Below are positions 4,676-11,785 of a stretch of DNA of 11,785 nt, piece after piece. The DNA lies in contig CAMOEP010000045.1 of NCBI GenBank assembly GCA_946612185.1, forward strand, positions 1-11,785, read 5' to 3'. A model generated the notes under the pieces. The model searched no databases and was not told the DNA's origin. It saw nothing but the letters and a program-made list of their open reading frames with translations. Both the position numbers and the translations under genes were made by a program. The stretch is from an uncultured Ruminococcus sp. Lineage in GTDB: Bacteria; Bacillota; Clostridia; Oscillospirales; Ruminococcaceae. Within the stretch, counting starts at the first letter, position 1; the number at the start of each line of letters is the position of its first letter.

Positions 4676-6414
4676 TATTCCTCATCATCAGCAGTCAGCG
4701 CCGGCGTTCCTTCGTACTCTATCGCCTCTACGCTGCGAAGCTTGCGGTTTATAGCACGGGTTCGTGTGCCGACCAGCTTTTCCAGCTCCTCCCCTGCCTT
4801 GGTTATCTTATTCTGCACGCCGTCAAGCGCCTTCTCGAACTTGCCGAACTCGCTTTTCGTCTCGCCAAGTATCTGCCATACCTCGTTGCTGCGCTTCTGT
4901 ATCGCAAGTGTGCGGAAGCCCATTTGCAGAGAGTTGAGCATCGCTGCCATCGTGGACGGGCCTGTTATCGTCACGCTGTATTCACGCTGTAATACGTCCA
5001 CCATTCCGCTGTTGACAACCTCTGCATACAGTCCCTCGAAAGGCAGGAACATAACGCCGAAATTGGTGGTATACGGCGGTTCAACGTACTTGCTGCGAAT
5101 GTCTGATGCGCACTTTCTGACCACGATCTCAAGGGCTTTTTTCGCTGCCGCAATGCGGTCATGATCGCCGGTGTCGTAAGCGTCCTGCAAATTTCTGTAT
5201 GTATCACCGGGGAACTTGGAGTCTATCGGAAGATAAACTATCCCCTCCCCGTCCGCACCAGGCAGGCGAACTGCAAATTCCACACGGTTTGTACTGCCGG
5301 GGATCGTGGGAACTTCCTTCTCGTACTGGTCAGGTACAAGTATCTCGTCCAGTATCATTCCAAGCTGTATCTCGCCCATGATTCCACGGGTCTTGACGTT
5401 GGAGAGGACTTTTTTCAGGTCGCCAACTCCGGCAGCAATATTCTGCATCTCGCCCAGACTCTTGTGAACCTGCTCCAGACGCTCGCTGACCACCTTGAAG
5501 GACTCCCGGAGGTTGCTTTCCAGCTTCTCGCTGACCATAGACTGTATACCGTCCAGCTTCTTCTGGTTAGTCTCGGAAAGTCTGTCCAGATGCTCACTCA
5601 TGGTGCGCTTCATACCGTCAAGGCGCTCGTTGTTGGAGGACTCAAGGGTCTGGAAGCGCTTCTCCAGCATCTCCAGCTTCTCCTGAACTGCCCTGCCGGA
5701 CTGCTCCTGGCGGTCAGCTACGGACTTGCCCATTGCAGTCAGATTCTCTGACAACTTCTTGTCCATAGTCTCTATCTGCAATTTCTGGGACTGTCCTGCC
5801 TGCGTCTGGGACTCGCTTATCAGTTTACCAAAGCTCTGCAAACGCTCGTTTACCGAAGTTTCAAGGCTCTGGAAGCGCTTTTCCAGCATATCCAGCTTTT
5901 CCTGAACGCTCTTGCCGGACTGCTCCTGACGGTCAACCATATATTCGCTCATTGCCGCCAGATTCTCACGAAGCTTCTTATCCATAGTGTCAAGCTGAGT
6001 TTTCTGGGACTCGCCCGCCTGCTTCTGAGTATCGCTTATCATCGTACCGAAGCTGACCATTTTCTCGTCCAGAGTTGTTTGCAGACGCTCGTCAACTACT
6101 CTGCGGATACTTTCCAGCTTGGCGCTCATATCCCCCTGCATCTGGGCAATGCGCTTGTCCGCCTGGTACAGTCTCTCCGCCTGACTTTCACCGATAGTGC
6201 GCTGAACTGTAGTAAGGCTTTCGCTCATTGACCTGACCGATGACTGCACGCTGCCGGAGACTTCCTCACGGAGCTGTTTCTGCGACTCGCCCAGACCGTC
6301 CTTGACGGAGGAAACTATCGAGCCTGTGTCGATGTTCACCTTGCCGCCCCGCATCAGGATAAGTATTAGCAATACTGCGTTTACCACCCCGATAATAAGA
6401 ATTACCGTTTCCAT
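4675..6414 (-). CDS. rmuC: RmuC-family DNA recombination protein
   Basis: RmuC proteins limit DNA rearrangement at short inverted repeats in E. coli and are predicted to have a restriction-endonuclease-like core. Residues 3-20 form one N-terminal membrane helix. Residues 30-335 are a long coiled coil full of Gln, Lys, Glu and Ser heptads. The conserved core spans about 340-545, with YLPIDSKFP (394-402; DSK is the likely (D/E)xK catalytic element), FGVMFLPFEGLYAEV (452-466) and ITGPSTMAAMLNSLQMGFRTLAIQKRSNEVW (483-513). At 579 residues it is longer than typical members because a 73-residue coiled-coil segment is duplicated. ATG at 6414 follows a perfect AAGGAGG with good spacing. It has its own promoter (6467-6496) and a bidirectional terminator just after its stop. 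Family identity is certain; biochemical activity is inferred. Confidence 0.95.
   Translation of the reverse strand: METVILIIGVVNAVLLILILMRGGKVNIDTGSIVSSVKDGLGESQKQLREEVSGSVQSSVRSMSESLTTVQRTIGESQAERLYQADKRIAQMQGDMSAKLESIRRVVDERLQTTLDEKMVSFGTMISDTQKQAGESQKTQLDTMDKKLRENLAAMSEYMVDRQEQSGKSVQEKLDMLEKRFQSLETSVNERLQSFGKLISESQTQAGQSQKLQIETMDKKLSENLTAMGKSVADRQEQSGRAVQEKLEMLEKRFQTLESSNNERLDGMKRTMSEHLDRLSETNQKKLDGIQSMVSEKLESNLRESFKVVSERLEQVHKSLGEMQNIAAGVGDLKKVLSNVKTRGIMGEIQLGMILDEILVPDQYEKEVPTIPGSTNRVEFAVRLPGADGEGIVYLPIDSKFPGDTYRNLQDAYDTGDHDRIAAAKKALEIVVRKCASDIRSKYVEPPYTTNFGVMFLPFEGLYAEVVNSGMVDVLQREYSVTITGPSTMAAMLNSLQMGFRTLAIQKRSNEVWQILGETKSEFGKFEKALDGVQNKITKAGEELEKLVGTRTRAINRKLRSVEAIEYEGTPALTADDEE
5614..6051 (-). 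repeat. In-frame tandem duplication of 219 bp within rmuC
   Basis: Residues 122-194 (DNA 5833-6051) and 195-267 (5614-5832) are two adjacent 73-residue units. Both begin FG.(M/L)IS, share TMDKKL, DRQEQSG, VQEKL and MLEKRFQ(S/T)LE, and end NERL. By my count about 49 of 73 residues are identical. This is an internal duplication that lengthens the coiled-coil stalk. Confidence 0.9.
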
Positions 6415-6438
6415 AAATTACCTCCTTAATAATAAAGC

Positions 6439-6469
6439 AATAAAGCTGCCGGTTTGCGACAGCTTTATT
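6439..6469 (-). terminator. Terminator-like hairpin after the DUF1963 gene
   Basis: AATAAAGCTG (6439-6448) and CAGCTTTATT (6460-6469) form a perfect 10-bp stem with an 11-nt loop. Reading the minus strand, it lies about 40 bp after the DUF1963 stop and is followed by the moderately T-rich GCTTTATTATT. The upper arm overlaps the -10 box of the rmuC promoter. Confidence 0.6.
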
Positions 6470-6496
6470 ATATCATATTCAATGTTCCATTGTCAG
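6467..6496 (-). promoter_or_regulatory. Promoter of rmuC
   Basis: On the minus strand CTGACA (6496-6491), an 18-bp spacer and a perfect TATAAT (6472-6467) lie just after the DUF1963 stop codon (6507). Transcription would begin near 6460, inside the hairpin, so rmuC's own message would not carry the full terminator stem. Confidence 0.65.
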
Positions 6497-6506
6497 GACA
6501 ATGAAA

Positions 6507-7382
6507 TCAGTCGGCATCATATTCCACACTTGTATGCAGTTCTGTCCAGACCTGCTCCGGTGCATCAGAAAGATATCTGTATTCCTTGCCATTCACCTTA
6601 ACATCAGTGGTGCTGACATGGATGTACGCATACCAGAGTGCCCCCTCATGCTCATCAAGCTGAAGGAAGCTGTTCCAGTCGCCGGGGCAGTTGTACTTAC
6701 AGCCTGCCCTGAATCCATACAGCTTGTCGCCACCGTAAATATTGGCTTCATCTTCAATATAGTACAGGTCATGTATCTTGTCATACATTTCATGTTCCCT
6801 GCTGTCTATGCCGTTATCTTTGCAGTCTGATTCAAATTCGCACAGCAGATCCTCAACCATGCCTTCCCACTCAACCGTTTCCATTTCCAGAGTTTCCTTA
6901 TACTCCGAAAATGCCGCTTTCATCTCCGGGCGAACCTCAGTTACCGGGTCAGCGCTGCGGCGTGTGAGAGTACTTATATCGCCGTTCCAATAATAAGCAC
7001 GAAGCGGGTGTACATTATACTTCTTCTTAAAATAGTCCGGATCACCGCCGTCCCAGAAAATATAGAGCATACCTGTCTTTGGCAGTCCGTCATCCATATC
7101 AAACTGTGCAAGGTCAGCCAGATTTAACTGGCAGATAAGCGGCAGCTTGAAGTTCTTGAAATACTTGTCATGCTCGTCGATATACCGCTCACGCTCCGGA
7201 TAATCCACTCCCGGCGGAAGATCGGGAAGTCCGCCCATTTTCGACGCTCCCACGGGAATATTTTCGCAGTTCTCCTCGTTGATGACGACTGAAACCGCCC
7301 AGTCCTTAGCGTCCTCACGCTTTTTGAGAAGTTCCTTTATACCGTTTTCGTAGTACTCTAAATCAATTGCACCATCACTCAT
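6507..7382 (-). CDS. DUF1963 / YwqG-like protein of unknown function
   Basis: The 291-residue sequence fits the DUF1963 family, of which B. subtilis YwqG is a member. The signature elements are SKMGGLPDLPPGVDYP (47-62), LPLICQLNLADLAQFD (80-95), LPKTGMLYIFWD (100-111) and, near the end, GDWNSFLQLDEHEGALWYAYIHVS (234-257). No signal peptide or membrane helix is present. The family's biochemical role is not established. The protein is acidic and rich in Tyr and Asp, with Cys179, 187, 228 and 232. ATG at 7382 is preceded by GAGG at an 8-nt spacing, and this ribosome binding site overlaps the glmU stop codon. With a 12-bp gap it is therefore co-transcribed and probably translationally coupled with glmU. 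A terminator-like hairpin follows. The family call is good; the association with GlmU may be only organisational. Confidence 0.85.
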   Translation of the reverse strand: MSDGAIDLEYYENGIKELLKKREDAKDWAVSVVINEENCENIPVGASKMGGLPDLPPGVDYPERERYIDEHDKYFKNFKLPLICQLNLADLAQFDMDDGLPKTGMLYIFWDGGDPDYFKKKYNVHPLRAYYWNGDISTLTRRSADPVTEVRPEMKAAFSEYKETLEMETVEWEGMVEDLLCEFESDCKDNGIDSREHEMYDKIHDLYYIEDEANIYGGDKLYGFRAGCKYNCPGDWNSFLQLDEHEGALWYAYIHVSTTDVKVNGKEYRYLSDAPEQVWTELHTSVEYDAD

Positions 7383-7394
7383 AGCAGTTTCCTC

Positions 7395-8768
7395 TTACTT
7401 GGTATTCTTTTTCAGCTTGCGAAGGGTGTAGCCCTCGTTGACTTTCAGTTCACCTCTGTCGATAGCCAGTGCATAGTCCGGCACATCACGGGTAACTGTA
7501 GTACCTGCGGCGGTATAAACGCCCTTGCCCAGTTTCAGAGGAGCAATAAGGCTGGAATTACTGCCGACGAAGCTATAGTCCCCGATAACGCATCTGCTCT
7601 TTGCAACACCGTCGAAGTTTACTGTAACAGCGCCAGCGCCGATGTTGACTTTCTTGCCGATGTCGCTGTCACCGATGTAAGCCAGGTGAGCAATGGCAGT
7701 CTTTTCACCGATAGTGGAGTTTTTCAGTTCCACAAAATCGCCAACCTTTGCGCCAGCCTTAACAGTAGAATCCGGGCGGATATGTACATAAGGGCCAACA
7801 TTAACATTATCCTCGATAACTGAATCATAAGCCTGAGCGGTATTGAATACCACGTTATTGCCGATAATGCAGTTTTCAGCAACGGAGTAAGGCCCGATGA
7901 TGCAGCCAGTACCTATCTTAGTACCTCTGCGGAGGATAGTTCCGGGAAGTATCTGTGTATTTGCGCCTATCTCTACTCCCCTCTCGATGATAACGCCGTC
8001 AGTGCATACGAACTCAACGCCGTTGATAAGGTGCTTCTCAATAACTGCCATGCGTGCGTAGTTGTTAAGTTCCAGCAGGTCTTTACGGTCGTTAGCGCCC
8101 TTGATGATATTTGCGTTTGCGGACTTGTAAGCACCTGCGCCCTTGCCGTCAGCAACAGCAATGCCTACTGTATCGGTAAGGTAATACTCCTTCTGCGCAT
8201 TGTCGTTGGTAAGTCTGCCAAGCATATCAATAAGGTCAGCAGTCCTGAACCAGTAAGCGCCGGAATTCACCTCACGGATAGCCCTCTGCTCCTCGTTAGC
8301 GTCTTTCTGCTCGACTATGCCGCTGATGCCGTTCTTTGTACGGATAATACGTCCGTATCCCTTAGGCTCGTCCAGTTCAGCGGTAATAACGGTAACAGCA
8401 TTGCCGCCCTGCTTATGCACTACAAGTGACTCTTTAATAGTATCCGGGTCAATGAAAGGCGCATCGCCGCAGAGAACCAGGGTATTTCCCTCAGTGTCCT
8501 CCTTCAGAAAGTCAAGCGCCTGCATAACTGCATGACCTGTGCCAAGTCTCTCAGCCTGTAGAACGCTCTTGCATCTGCCACCCAGGTACTCGTCTATCAT
8601 TTCGCCTTTATATCCCTTTACTACGCAGATATCCTCTATCTGTGCCTCCTCGCAGGCAGAAATGACCCACTCCAGCATCGGTTCGCCCAGAACCTTGAAA
8701 AGGGGCTTAGGCATCTCAGCCTTCATTCTCTTGCCTTGTCCGCCTGCCAGTATAACTGCTTTATTCAT
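7395..8768 (-). CDS. glmU: Bifunctional N-acetylglucosamine-1-phosphate uridyltransferase / glucosamine-1-phosphate acetyltransferase
   Basis: GlmU acetylates glucosamine-1-phosphate with acetyl-CoA and then couples the product to UTP, releasing PPi and giving UDP-GlcNAc for peptidoglycan and other envelope polymers. It is cytoplasmic and forms trimers. The uridyltransferase domain spans about 1-230: LAGGQGKRM (7-15) with PKPL (20-23), QAERLGTGHA (71-80), metal-binding CGDAP (D102), GYGR (137-140) and EVNSGAY (166-172). The left-handed beta-helix acetyltransferase domain (about 250-457) shows hexapeptide repeats and the catalytic set R331, K349, H361 (AHLAYIGDSDIG) and Y364, plus NIGAG and VTVNFDG. 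At 457 residues it matches the usual length. ATG at 8768 follows AAGGAGG with a 5-nt gap. It has its own promoter at 8837-8865 and heads the pair with the DUF1963 gene. No key residue is missing. Confidence 0.98.
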   Translation of the reverse strand: MNKAVILAGGQGKRMKAEMPKPLFKVLGEPMLEWVISACEEAQIEDICVVKGYKGEMIDEYLGGRCKSVLQAERLGTGHAVMQALDFLKEDTEGNTLVLCGDAPFIDPDTIKESLVVHKQGGNAVTVITAELDEPKGYGRIIRTKNGISGIVEQKDANEEQRAIREVNSGAYWFRTADLIDMLGRLTNDNAQKEYYLTDTVGIAVADGKGAGAYKSANANIIKGANDRKDLLELNNYARMAVIEKHLINGVEFVCTDGVIIERGVEIGANTQILPGTILRRGTKIGTGCIIGPYSVAENCIIGNNVVFNTAQAYDSVIEDNVNVGPYVHIRPDSTVKAGAKVGDFVELKNSTIGEKTAIAHLAYIGDSDIGKKVNIGAGAVTVNFDGVAKSRCVIGDYSFVGSNSSLIAPLKLGKGVYTAAGTTVTRDVPDYALAIDRGELKVNEGYTLRKLKKNTK

Positions 8769-8797
8769 AATGTCCTCCTTGATAAACGCCTGGAATA

Positions 8798-8816
8798 GCT
8801 GCCCGAATATGGCAGC
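8798..8816 (-). other. Hairpin in the glmU leader
   Basis: GCTGCC (8798-8803) and GGCAGC (8811-8816) form a 6-bp GC-rich stem with a 7-nt loop, about 30 nt upstream of the glmU start and inside its predicted leader. No glmS-type or other known riboswitch core is seen. Confidence 0.4.
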
Positions 8817-8836
8817 AAAAAAGCGTCTTTGTATAT

Positions 8837-8865
8837 ATTATCACAAATTCTAACAATAATTGCAA
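8837..8865 (-). promoter_or_regulatory. Promoter of glmU
   Basis: On the minus strand TTGCAA (8865-8860), a 17-bp spacer and GATAAT (8842-8837) form a good promoter. TGT directly before the -10 gives an extended -10 (TGn). Confidence 0.65.
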
Positions 8866-8899
8866 GTACTTTTTTCTATATTTATTTCTTTTCATAAAA

Positions 8900-8923
8900 T
8901 TTTGTGCAAAGTGCTTAGTTTCA
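8900..8923 (+). promoter_or_regulatory. Copy 2 of the shared bipartite motif TTTTGTGCAAA / AGTTTCA
   Basis: TTTTGTGCAAA (8900-8910), a 6-nt gap and AGTTTCA (8917-8923) lie 26 bp upstream of the ppdK -35 box. On the other side they lie 34 bp upstream of the glmU -35 box. They match the blocks at 2901-2923 exactly except for one extra gap base. Confidence 0.35.
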
Positions 8924-8949
8924 ATAGCGTAAATTCTACTAAATTCATA

Positions 8950-8978
8950 TGGAAAAAATTCTCAATATATGGTATAAT
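8950..8978 (+). promoter_or_regulatory. Promoter of ppdK with extended -10
   Basis: TATAAT (8973-8978) is preceded by TGG, an extended -10. TGGAAA (8950-8955) is a 4-of-6 match to the -35 at 17-bp spacing. A start near 8985 leaves a leader of about 80 nt. Confidence 0.75.
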
Positions 8979-8985
8979 ATAGGTA

Positions 8986-9034
8986 AGTCGGAGAGAAGTT
9001 ATTAATGCGACTACCTTATGATACTACTTCTCCG
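8986..9034 (+). other. Structured leader of ppdK mRNA
   Basis: CGGAGAGAAGT (8989-8999) can pair with ACTTCTCCG (9026-9034), giving a 9-bp stem with a 2-nt bulge. Alternatively AGTCG (8986-8990) can pair with CGACT (9008-9012). The two pairings share bases 8989-8990 and exclude each other. This could be a message-stabilising 5' hairpin or a switch; no known riboswitch is recognised. Confidence 0.4.
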
Positions 9035-9063
9035 CAAATGTTTAAAACTGGAGGTATACACCA

Positions 9064-11691
9064 ATGGCAAAGAAATATTGTTACCTTTTCAAAGAGGGTA
9101 ATGCCGACATGAGAGAGCTTCTCGGCGGTAAGGGCGCAAACCTGGCTGAGATGACAAACATCGGTCTCCCTGTTCCCCAGGGCTTCACAATCACTACAGA
9201 GGCTTGTACTCAGTACTATGAGGACGGCGGTATCAGTGATGAGATCATGGCCGAGATCAACGAGTATATCGTAAAGATGGAAGAGATCACAGGCAAGAAG
9301 TTCGGTGATAAGGAGAATCCTCTCCTGGTTTCCGTTCGTTCAGGCGCTCGTGCATCAATGCCTGGTATGATGGATACAATCCTTAACCTCGGTCTTAATG
9401 AGACTGTTGTTGAGACAATCGCTGCTAAGTCCGGTAACCCAAGATGGGCTTGGGACTGCTACAGAAGATTCATCCAGATGTATTCTGACGTAGTTATGGA
9501 AGTTGGTAAGAAGTACTTTGAAGAGCTTATCGACAAGATGAAGGAAGAAAAGGGCGTTACACAGGACGTTGAGCTCACAGCTGAGGACCTCAAGACTCTT
9601 GCTGGTCAGTTCAAGGCTGAGTACAAGGCTAAGATCGGTGTAGACTTCCCTGATGATCCTAAGGAGCAGCTCATGGGAGCTATCAAGGCTGTATTCCGTT
9701 CATGGGACAACCCCAGAGCTAACGTTTACAGACGTGACAACGATATTCCTTTCTCTTGGGGTACTGCTGTTAACGTACAGTCAATGGCATTCGGTAACAT
9801 GGGCGACAACTGCGGTACTGGTGTTGCTTTCACTCGTGATCCTGCTACAGGTGAGAACAAGCTCATGGGCGAGTTCCTCACAAACGCACAGGGCGAGGAC
9901 GTTGTTGCCGGCGTAAGAACTCCTATGCCTATCGAAGAGATGGCTCAGAAGTTCCCTGAGGCTTACGAGGAGTTCGTAAAGGTTTGCGAGATCCTTGAGA
10001 ACAGATATCACGATATGCAGGACATGGAGTTCACTGTTGAAGACGGTAAGCTCTATATGCTCCAGTGCAGAAACGGTAAGAGAACTGCTCAGGCTGCTCT
10101 TAAGATCGCTTGCGATCTGGTTGACGAAGGTCACAAGACAGAGCAGGAAGCTGTTGCTATGATCGACCCCAGAAACCTCGATACACTTCTCCACCCCCAG
10201 TTCGATGCTAAGGCTCTCAAGGCTGCTACTCCTATGGGCAAGGGTCTGGGTGCTTCTCCTGGTGCTGCTTGCGGTAAGATAGTATTCACAGCTGACGATG
10301 CTGTTGAGTGGGCTGCAAAGGGCGAAAAGGTTGTTCTGGTTCGTCTTGAGACATCTCCTGAGGATATCACAGGTATGAAGGCTGCTCAGGGTATCCTGAC
10401 AGTTCGTGGCGGTATGACTTCTCACGCTGCTGTTGTTGCTCGTGGTATGGGTGAGTGCTGCGTTTCTGGCTGCGGCGACATCAAGATGGACGAAGCTAAC
10501 AAGAAGTTCGAGCTGGCTGGCAAGACTTTCGTTGAGGGCGACTACATCTCTATCGACGGTACTACAGGTAACATCTATGAGGGTATCATCCCCACAGTTG
10601 ATGCTCAGATCGCTGGCGAGTTTGGCAGAATCATGGCATGGGCTGATAAGTACAGAACTCTGAAGGTTAGAACAAACGCTGATACACCTGCTGACGCTAA
10701 GAAGGCTCGTGAGCTGGGCGCTGAGGGTATCGGTCTGTGCCGTACAGAGCATATGTTCTTCGAGGCTGACAGAATCGCTGCTTTCCGTGAGATGATCTGC
10801 TCTGATACAGTTGAGGAGCGTGAGGCTGCTCTGGCTAAGATCGAGCCTATGCAGCAGGCTGACTTCGAGGCTCTCTATGAGGCTCTTGAGGGTAACCCTG
10901 TTACTATCCGTTTCCTGGATCCTCCTCTCCACGAATTCGTTCCTACTGAGGAAGCTGACATCAAGGCTCTGGCTGAGGCACAGGGCAAGTCCGTTGAGAC
11001 TATCAAGAATATCATCGCTTCACTGCACGAGTTCAACCCCATGATGGGTCATCGTGGATGCCGTCTTGCTGTAACATATCCTGAGATCGCTGCTATGCAG
11101 ACAAGAGCTGTTATCAAGGCTGCTATCAACGTTAAGAAGAACCACGCTGACTGGGACGTTAAGCCTGAGATCATGATTCCTCTGGTTGGTGACGTTAAGG
11201 AGCTCAAGTTCGTTAAGAAGGTAGTTGTTGAGACTGCTGACGCTATTATCGCTGAGGCTGGTTCTGACCTGAAGTACGAAGTTGGTACAATGATCGAGAT
11301 CCCCAGAGCTGCTCTGACTGCTAACGAGATCGCTGCTAACGCAGACTTCTTCTGCTTCGGTACAAACGATCTGACTCAGATGACATACGGCTTCTCTCGT
11401 GACGATGCTGGTAAGTTCCTGGGCGCATACTACGACGCTAAGATCTTCGAGAGCGATCCTTTCGCTAAGCTGGATCAGGACGGCGTTGGCAAGCTGATGA
11501 AGATGGCTATCGAGCTTGGTAAGCCCGTTAATCCTTCACTCCACTGCGGTATCTGCGGCGAGCACGGCGGTGATCCTTCTTCTGTTGCATTCTGCCACAA
11601 GATCGGTCTTGACTATGTATCTTGCTCACCTTTCCGTGTTCCGATCGCTCGTCTGGCTGCTGCTCAGGCTGCAATCAACGAAAAGAAGTAA
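9064..11691 (+). CDS. ppdK: Pyruvate, phosphate dikinase
   Basis: PPDK interconverts pyruvate + ATP + Pi and PEP + AMP + PPi in the cytoplasm. In anaerobes it can run toward pyruvate as a PPi-using glycolytic step. The 875 residues match the well-studied Clostridium symbiosum enzyme almost residue for residue in length. The nucleotide-binding domain (about 1-340) starts with LLGGKGANLAEM (19-30) and has SVRSGARASMPGMMDTILNLGLN (90-112). The swivelling phosphohistidine domain carries GGMTSHAAVVAR (449-460) with H454. The PEP/pyruvate barrel has GLCRTEHMFF (R560), RFLDPPLHEF (R616), GTMIEIPRAAL (E745), FGTNDLTQMT (N768, D769) and LHCGICGEHGG (catalytic C831). ATG at 9064 follows GGAGG with 9-nt spacing. 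Codon use is extremely biased (Ala mostly GCT, Val GTT, Lys AAG, Arg AGA/CGT), unlike its neighbours and typical of a very highly expressed gene. Confidence 0.99.
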   Translation: MAKKYCYLFKEGNADMRELLGGKGANLAEMTNIGLPVPQGFTITTEACTQYYEDGGISDEIMAEINEYIVKMEEITGKKFGDKENPLLVSVRSGARASMPGMMDTILNLGLNETVVETIAAKSGNPRWAWDCYRRFIQMYSDVVMEVGKKYFEELIDKMKEEKGVTQDVELTAEDLKTLAGQFKAEYKAKIGVDFPDDPKEQLMGAIKAVFRSWDNPRANVYRRDNDIPFSWGTAVNVQSMAFGNMGDNCGTGVAFTRDPATGENKLMGEFLTNAQGEDVVAGVRTPMPIEEMAQKFPEAYEEFVKVCEILENRYHDMQDMEFTVEDGKLYMLQCRNGKRTAQAALKIACDLVDEGHKTEQEAVAMIDPRNLDTLLHPQFDAKALKAATPMGKGLGASPGAACGKIVFTADDAVEWAAKGEKVVLVRLETSPEDITGMKAAQGILTVRGGMTSHAAVVARGMGECCVSGCGDIKMDEANKKFELAGKTFVEGDYISIDGTTGNIYEGIIPTVDAQIAGEFGRIMAWADKYRTLKVRTNADTPADAKKARELGAEGIGLCRTEHMFFEADRIAAFREMICSDTVEEREAALAKIEPMQQADFEALYEALEGNPVTIRFLDPPLHEFVPTEEADIKALAEAQGKSVETIKNIIASLHEFNPMMGHRGCRLAVTYPEIAAMQTRAVIKAAINVKKNHADWDVKPEIMIPLVGDVKELKFVKKVVVETADAIIAEAGSDLKYEVGTMIEIPRAALTANEIAANADFFCFGTNDLTQMTYGFSRDDAGKFLGAYYDAKIFESDPFAKLDQDGVGKLMKMAIELGKPVNPSLHCGICGEHGGDPSSVAFCHKIGLDYVSCSPFRVPIARLAAAQAAINEKK

Positions 11692-11785
11692 TTCACGACT
11701 ATCTCAAAATCGGCGATTTTACGCTGTTTCAGGGCGATGCGGAGATGTACTTCAAAGCTAAGTCCGAGAAGCGTGAATTCCATAA
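11688..11785 (+). other. Unresolved segment after ppdK: coding-like frame and weak hairpin
   Basis: Past the ppdK stop one plus-strand frame stays open to the window edge and reads like protein (HDYLKIGDFTLFQGDAEMYF, then KAKSEKREFH), yet has no ATG/GTG start or Shine-Dalgarno. AAAATCG/CGATTTT (11706-11720) is a short palindrome without a T-run, so it is not a clear terminator. AATTCACG (11690-11697) recurs inverted as CGTGAATT (11772-11779). Possible readings are a gene fragment, a gene with an unusual start, or chance. Confidence 0.25.

Noticed and set aside
9781..10932. A 383-codon minus-strand open frame inside ppdK.
   Set aside because: It is a by-product of the strong codon bias of ppdK (few TTA, CTA or TCA triplets on the coding strand). 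The translation is Ser/Leu/Thr-rich with no family resemblance, and ppdK is unambiguous.
11706..11720. AAAATCG/CGATTTT as the ppdK terminator.
   Set aside because: The palindrome leaves almost no loop and is followed by ACGCTG rather than a T-run.
1..11785. tRNA genes, rRNA genes, insertion sequences, phage genes and toxin-antitoxin pairs.
   Set aside because: Read for tRNA T-loop signatures, transposase motifs and small paired genes on both strands; none could be supported.

Overview
The window most likely comes from a gut or rumen Firmicute of the Ruminococcaceae, probably Ruminococcus. This rests on four things seen in the sequence: AAGGAGG ribosome binding sites, sigma-A type promoters with AT-rich spacers, a Clostridium-type PPi-dependent pyruvate phosphate dikinase with highly biased codons, and a clostridial-style two-component pair. 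It is ordinary chromosome, with no phage, transposase or CRISPR signal. The genus is an inference from general resemblance, not a database match.

Layout. 50-2778 (minus strand): an OmpR-type response regulator followed 11 bp later by a membrane sensor kinase whose outer part carries a long disordered Pro/Thr/Asp/Glu-rich insertion. 2779-3091 is a divergent promoter region. 3092-3799 (plus): an unrecognised helical, TPR-like cytoplasmic protein, closed by a clear intrinsic terminator. 3800-4674 has no convincing protein gene. It holds a 21-bp tandem repeat, an AT-rich stretch, and then a candidate structured non-coding RNA of about 395 nt with a good promoter, a chain of hairpins and a 16-bp terminator stem. 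4675-8768 (minus): glmU and a DUF1963/YwqG-like gene form a tight pair, followed by rmuC with its own promoter overlapping the preceding terminator-like hairpin. 8769-9063 is a second divergent promoter region. 9064-11691 (plus): ppdK. The last 94 bp are unresolved.

How the genes fit together. The sensor kinase and regulator form one signalling unit, probably autoregulated through repeats at the promoter -35. GlmU makes UDP-GlcNAc and releases PPi; PpdK, transcribed divergently, can consume PPi when it runs toward pyruvate. RmuC is a DNA-maintenance protein. The DUF1963 protein has no known role.

The best leads for something undescribed are the RNA locus at 4205-4640 and a bipartite motif (TTTTGTGCAAA, 5-6 nt, AGTTTCA) that occurs in both divergent promoter regions and at similar distances upstream of two plus-strand promoters.
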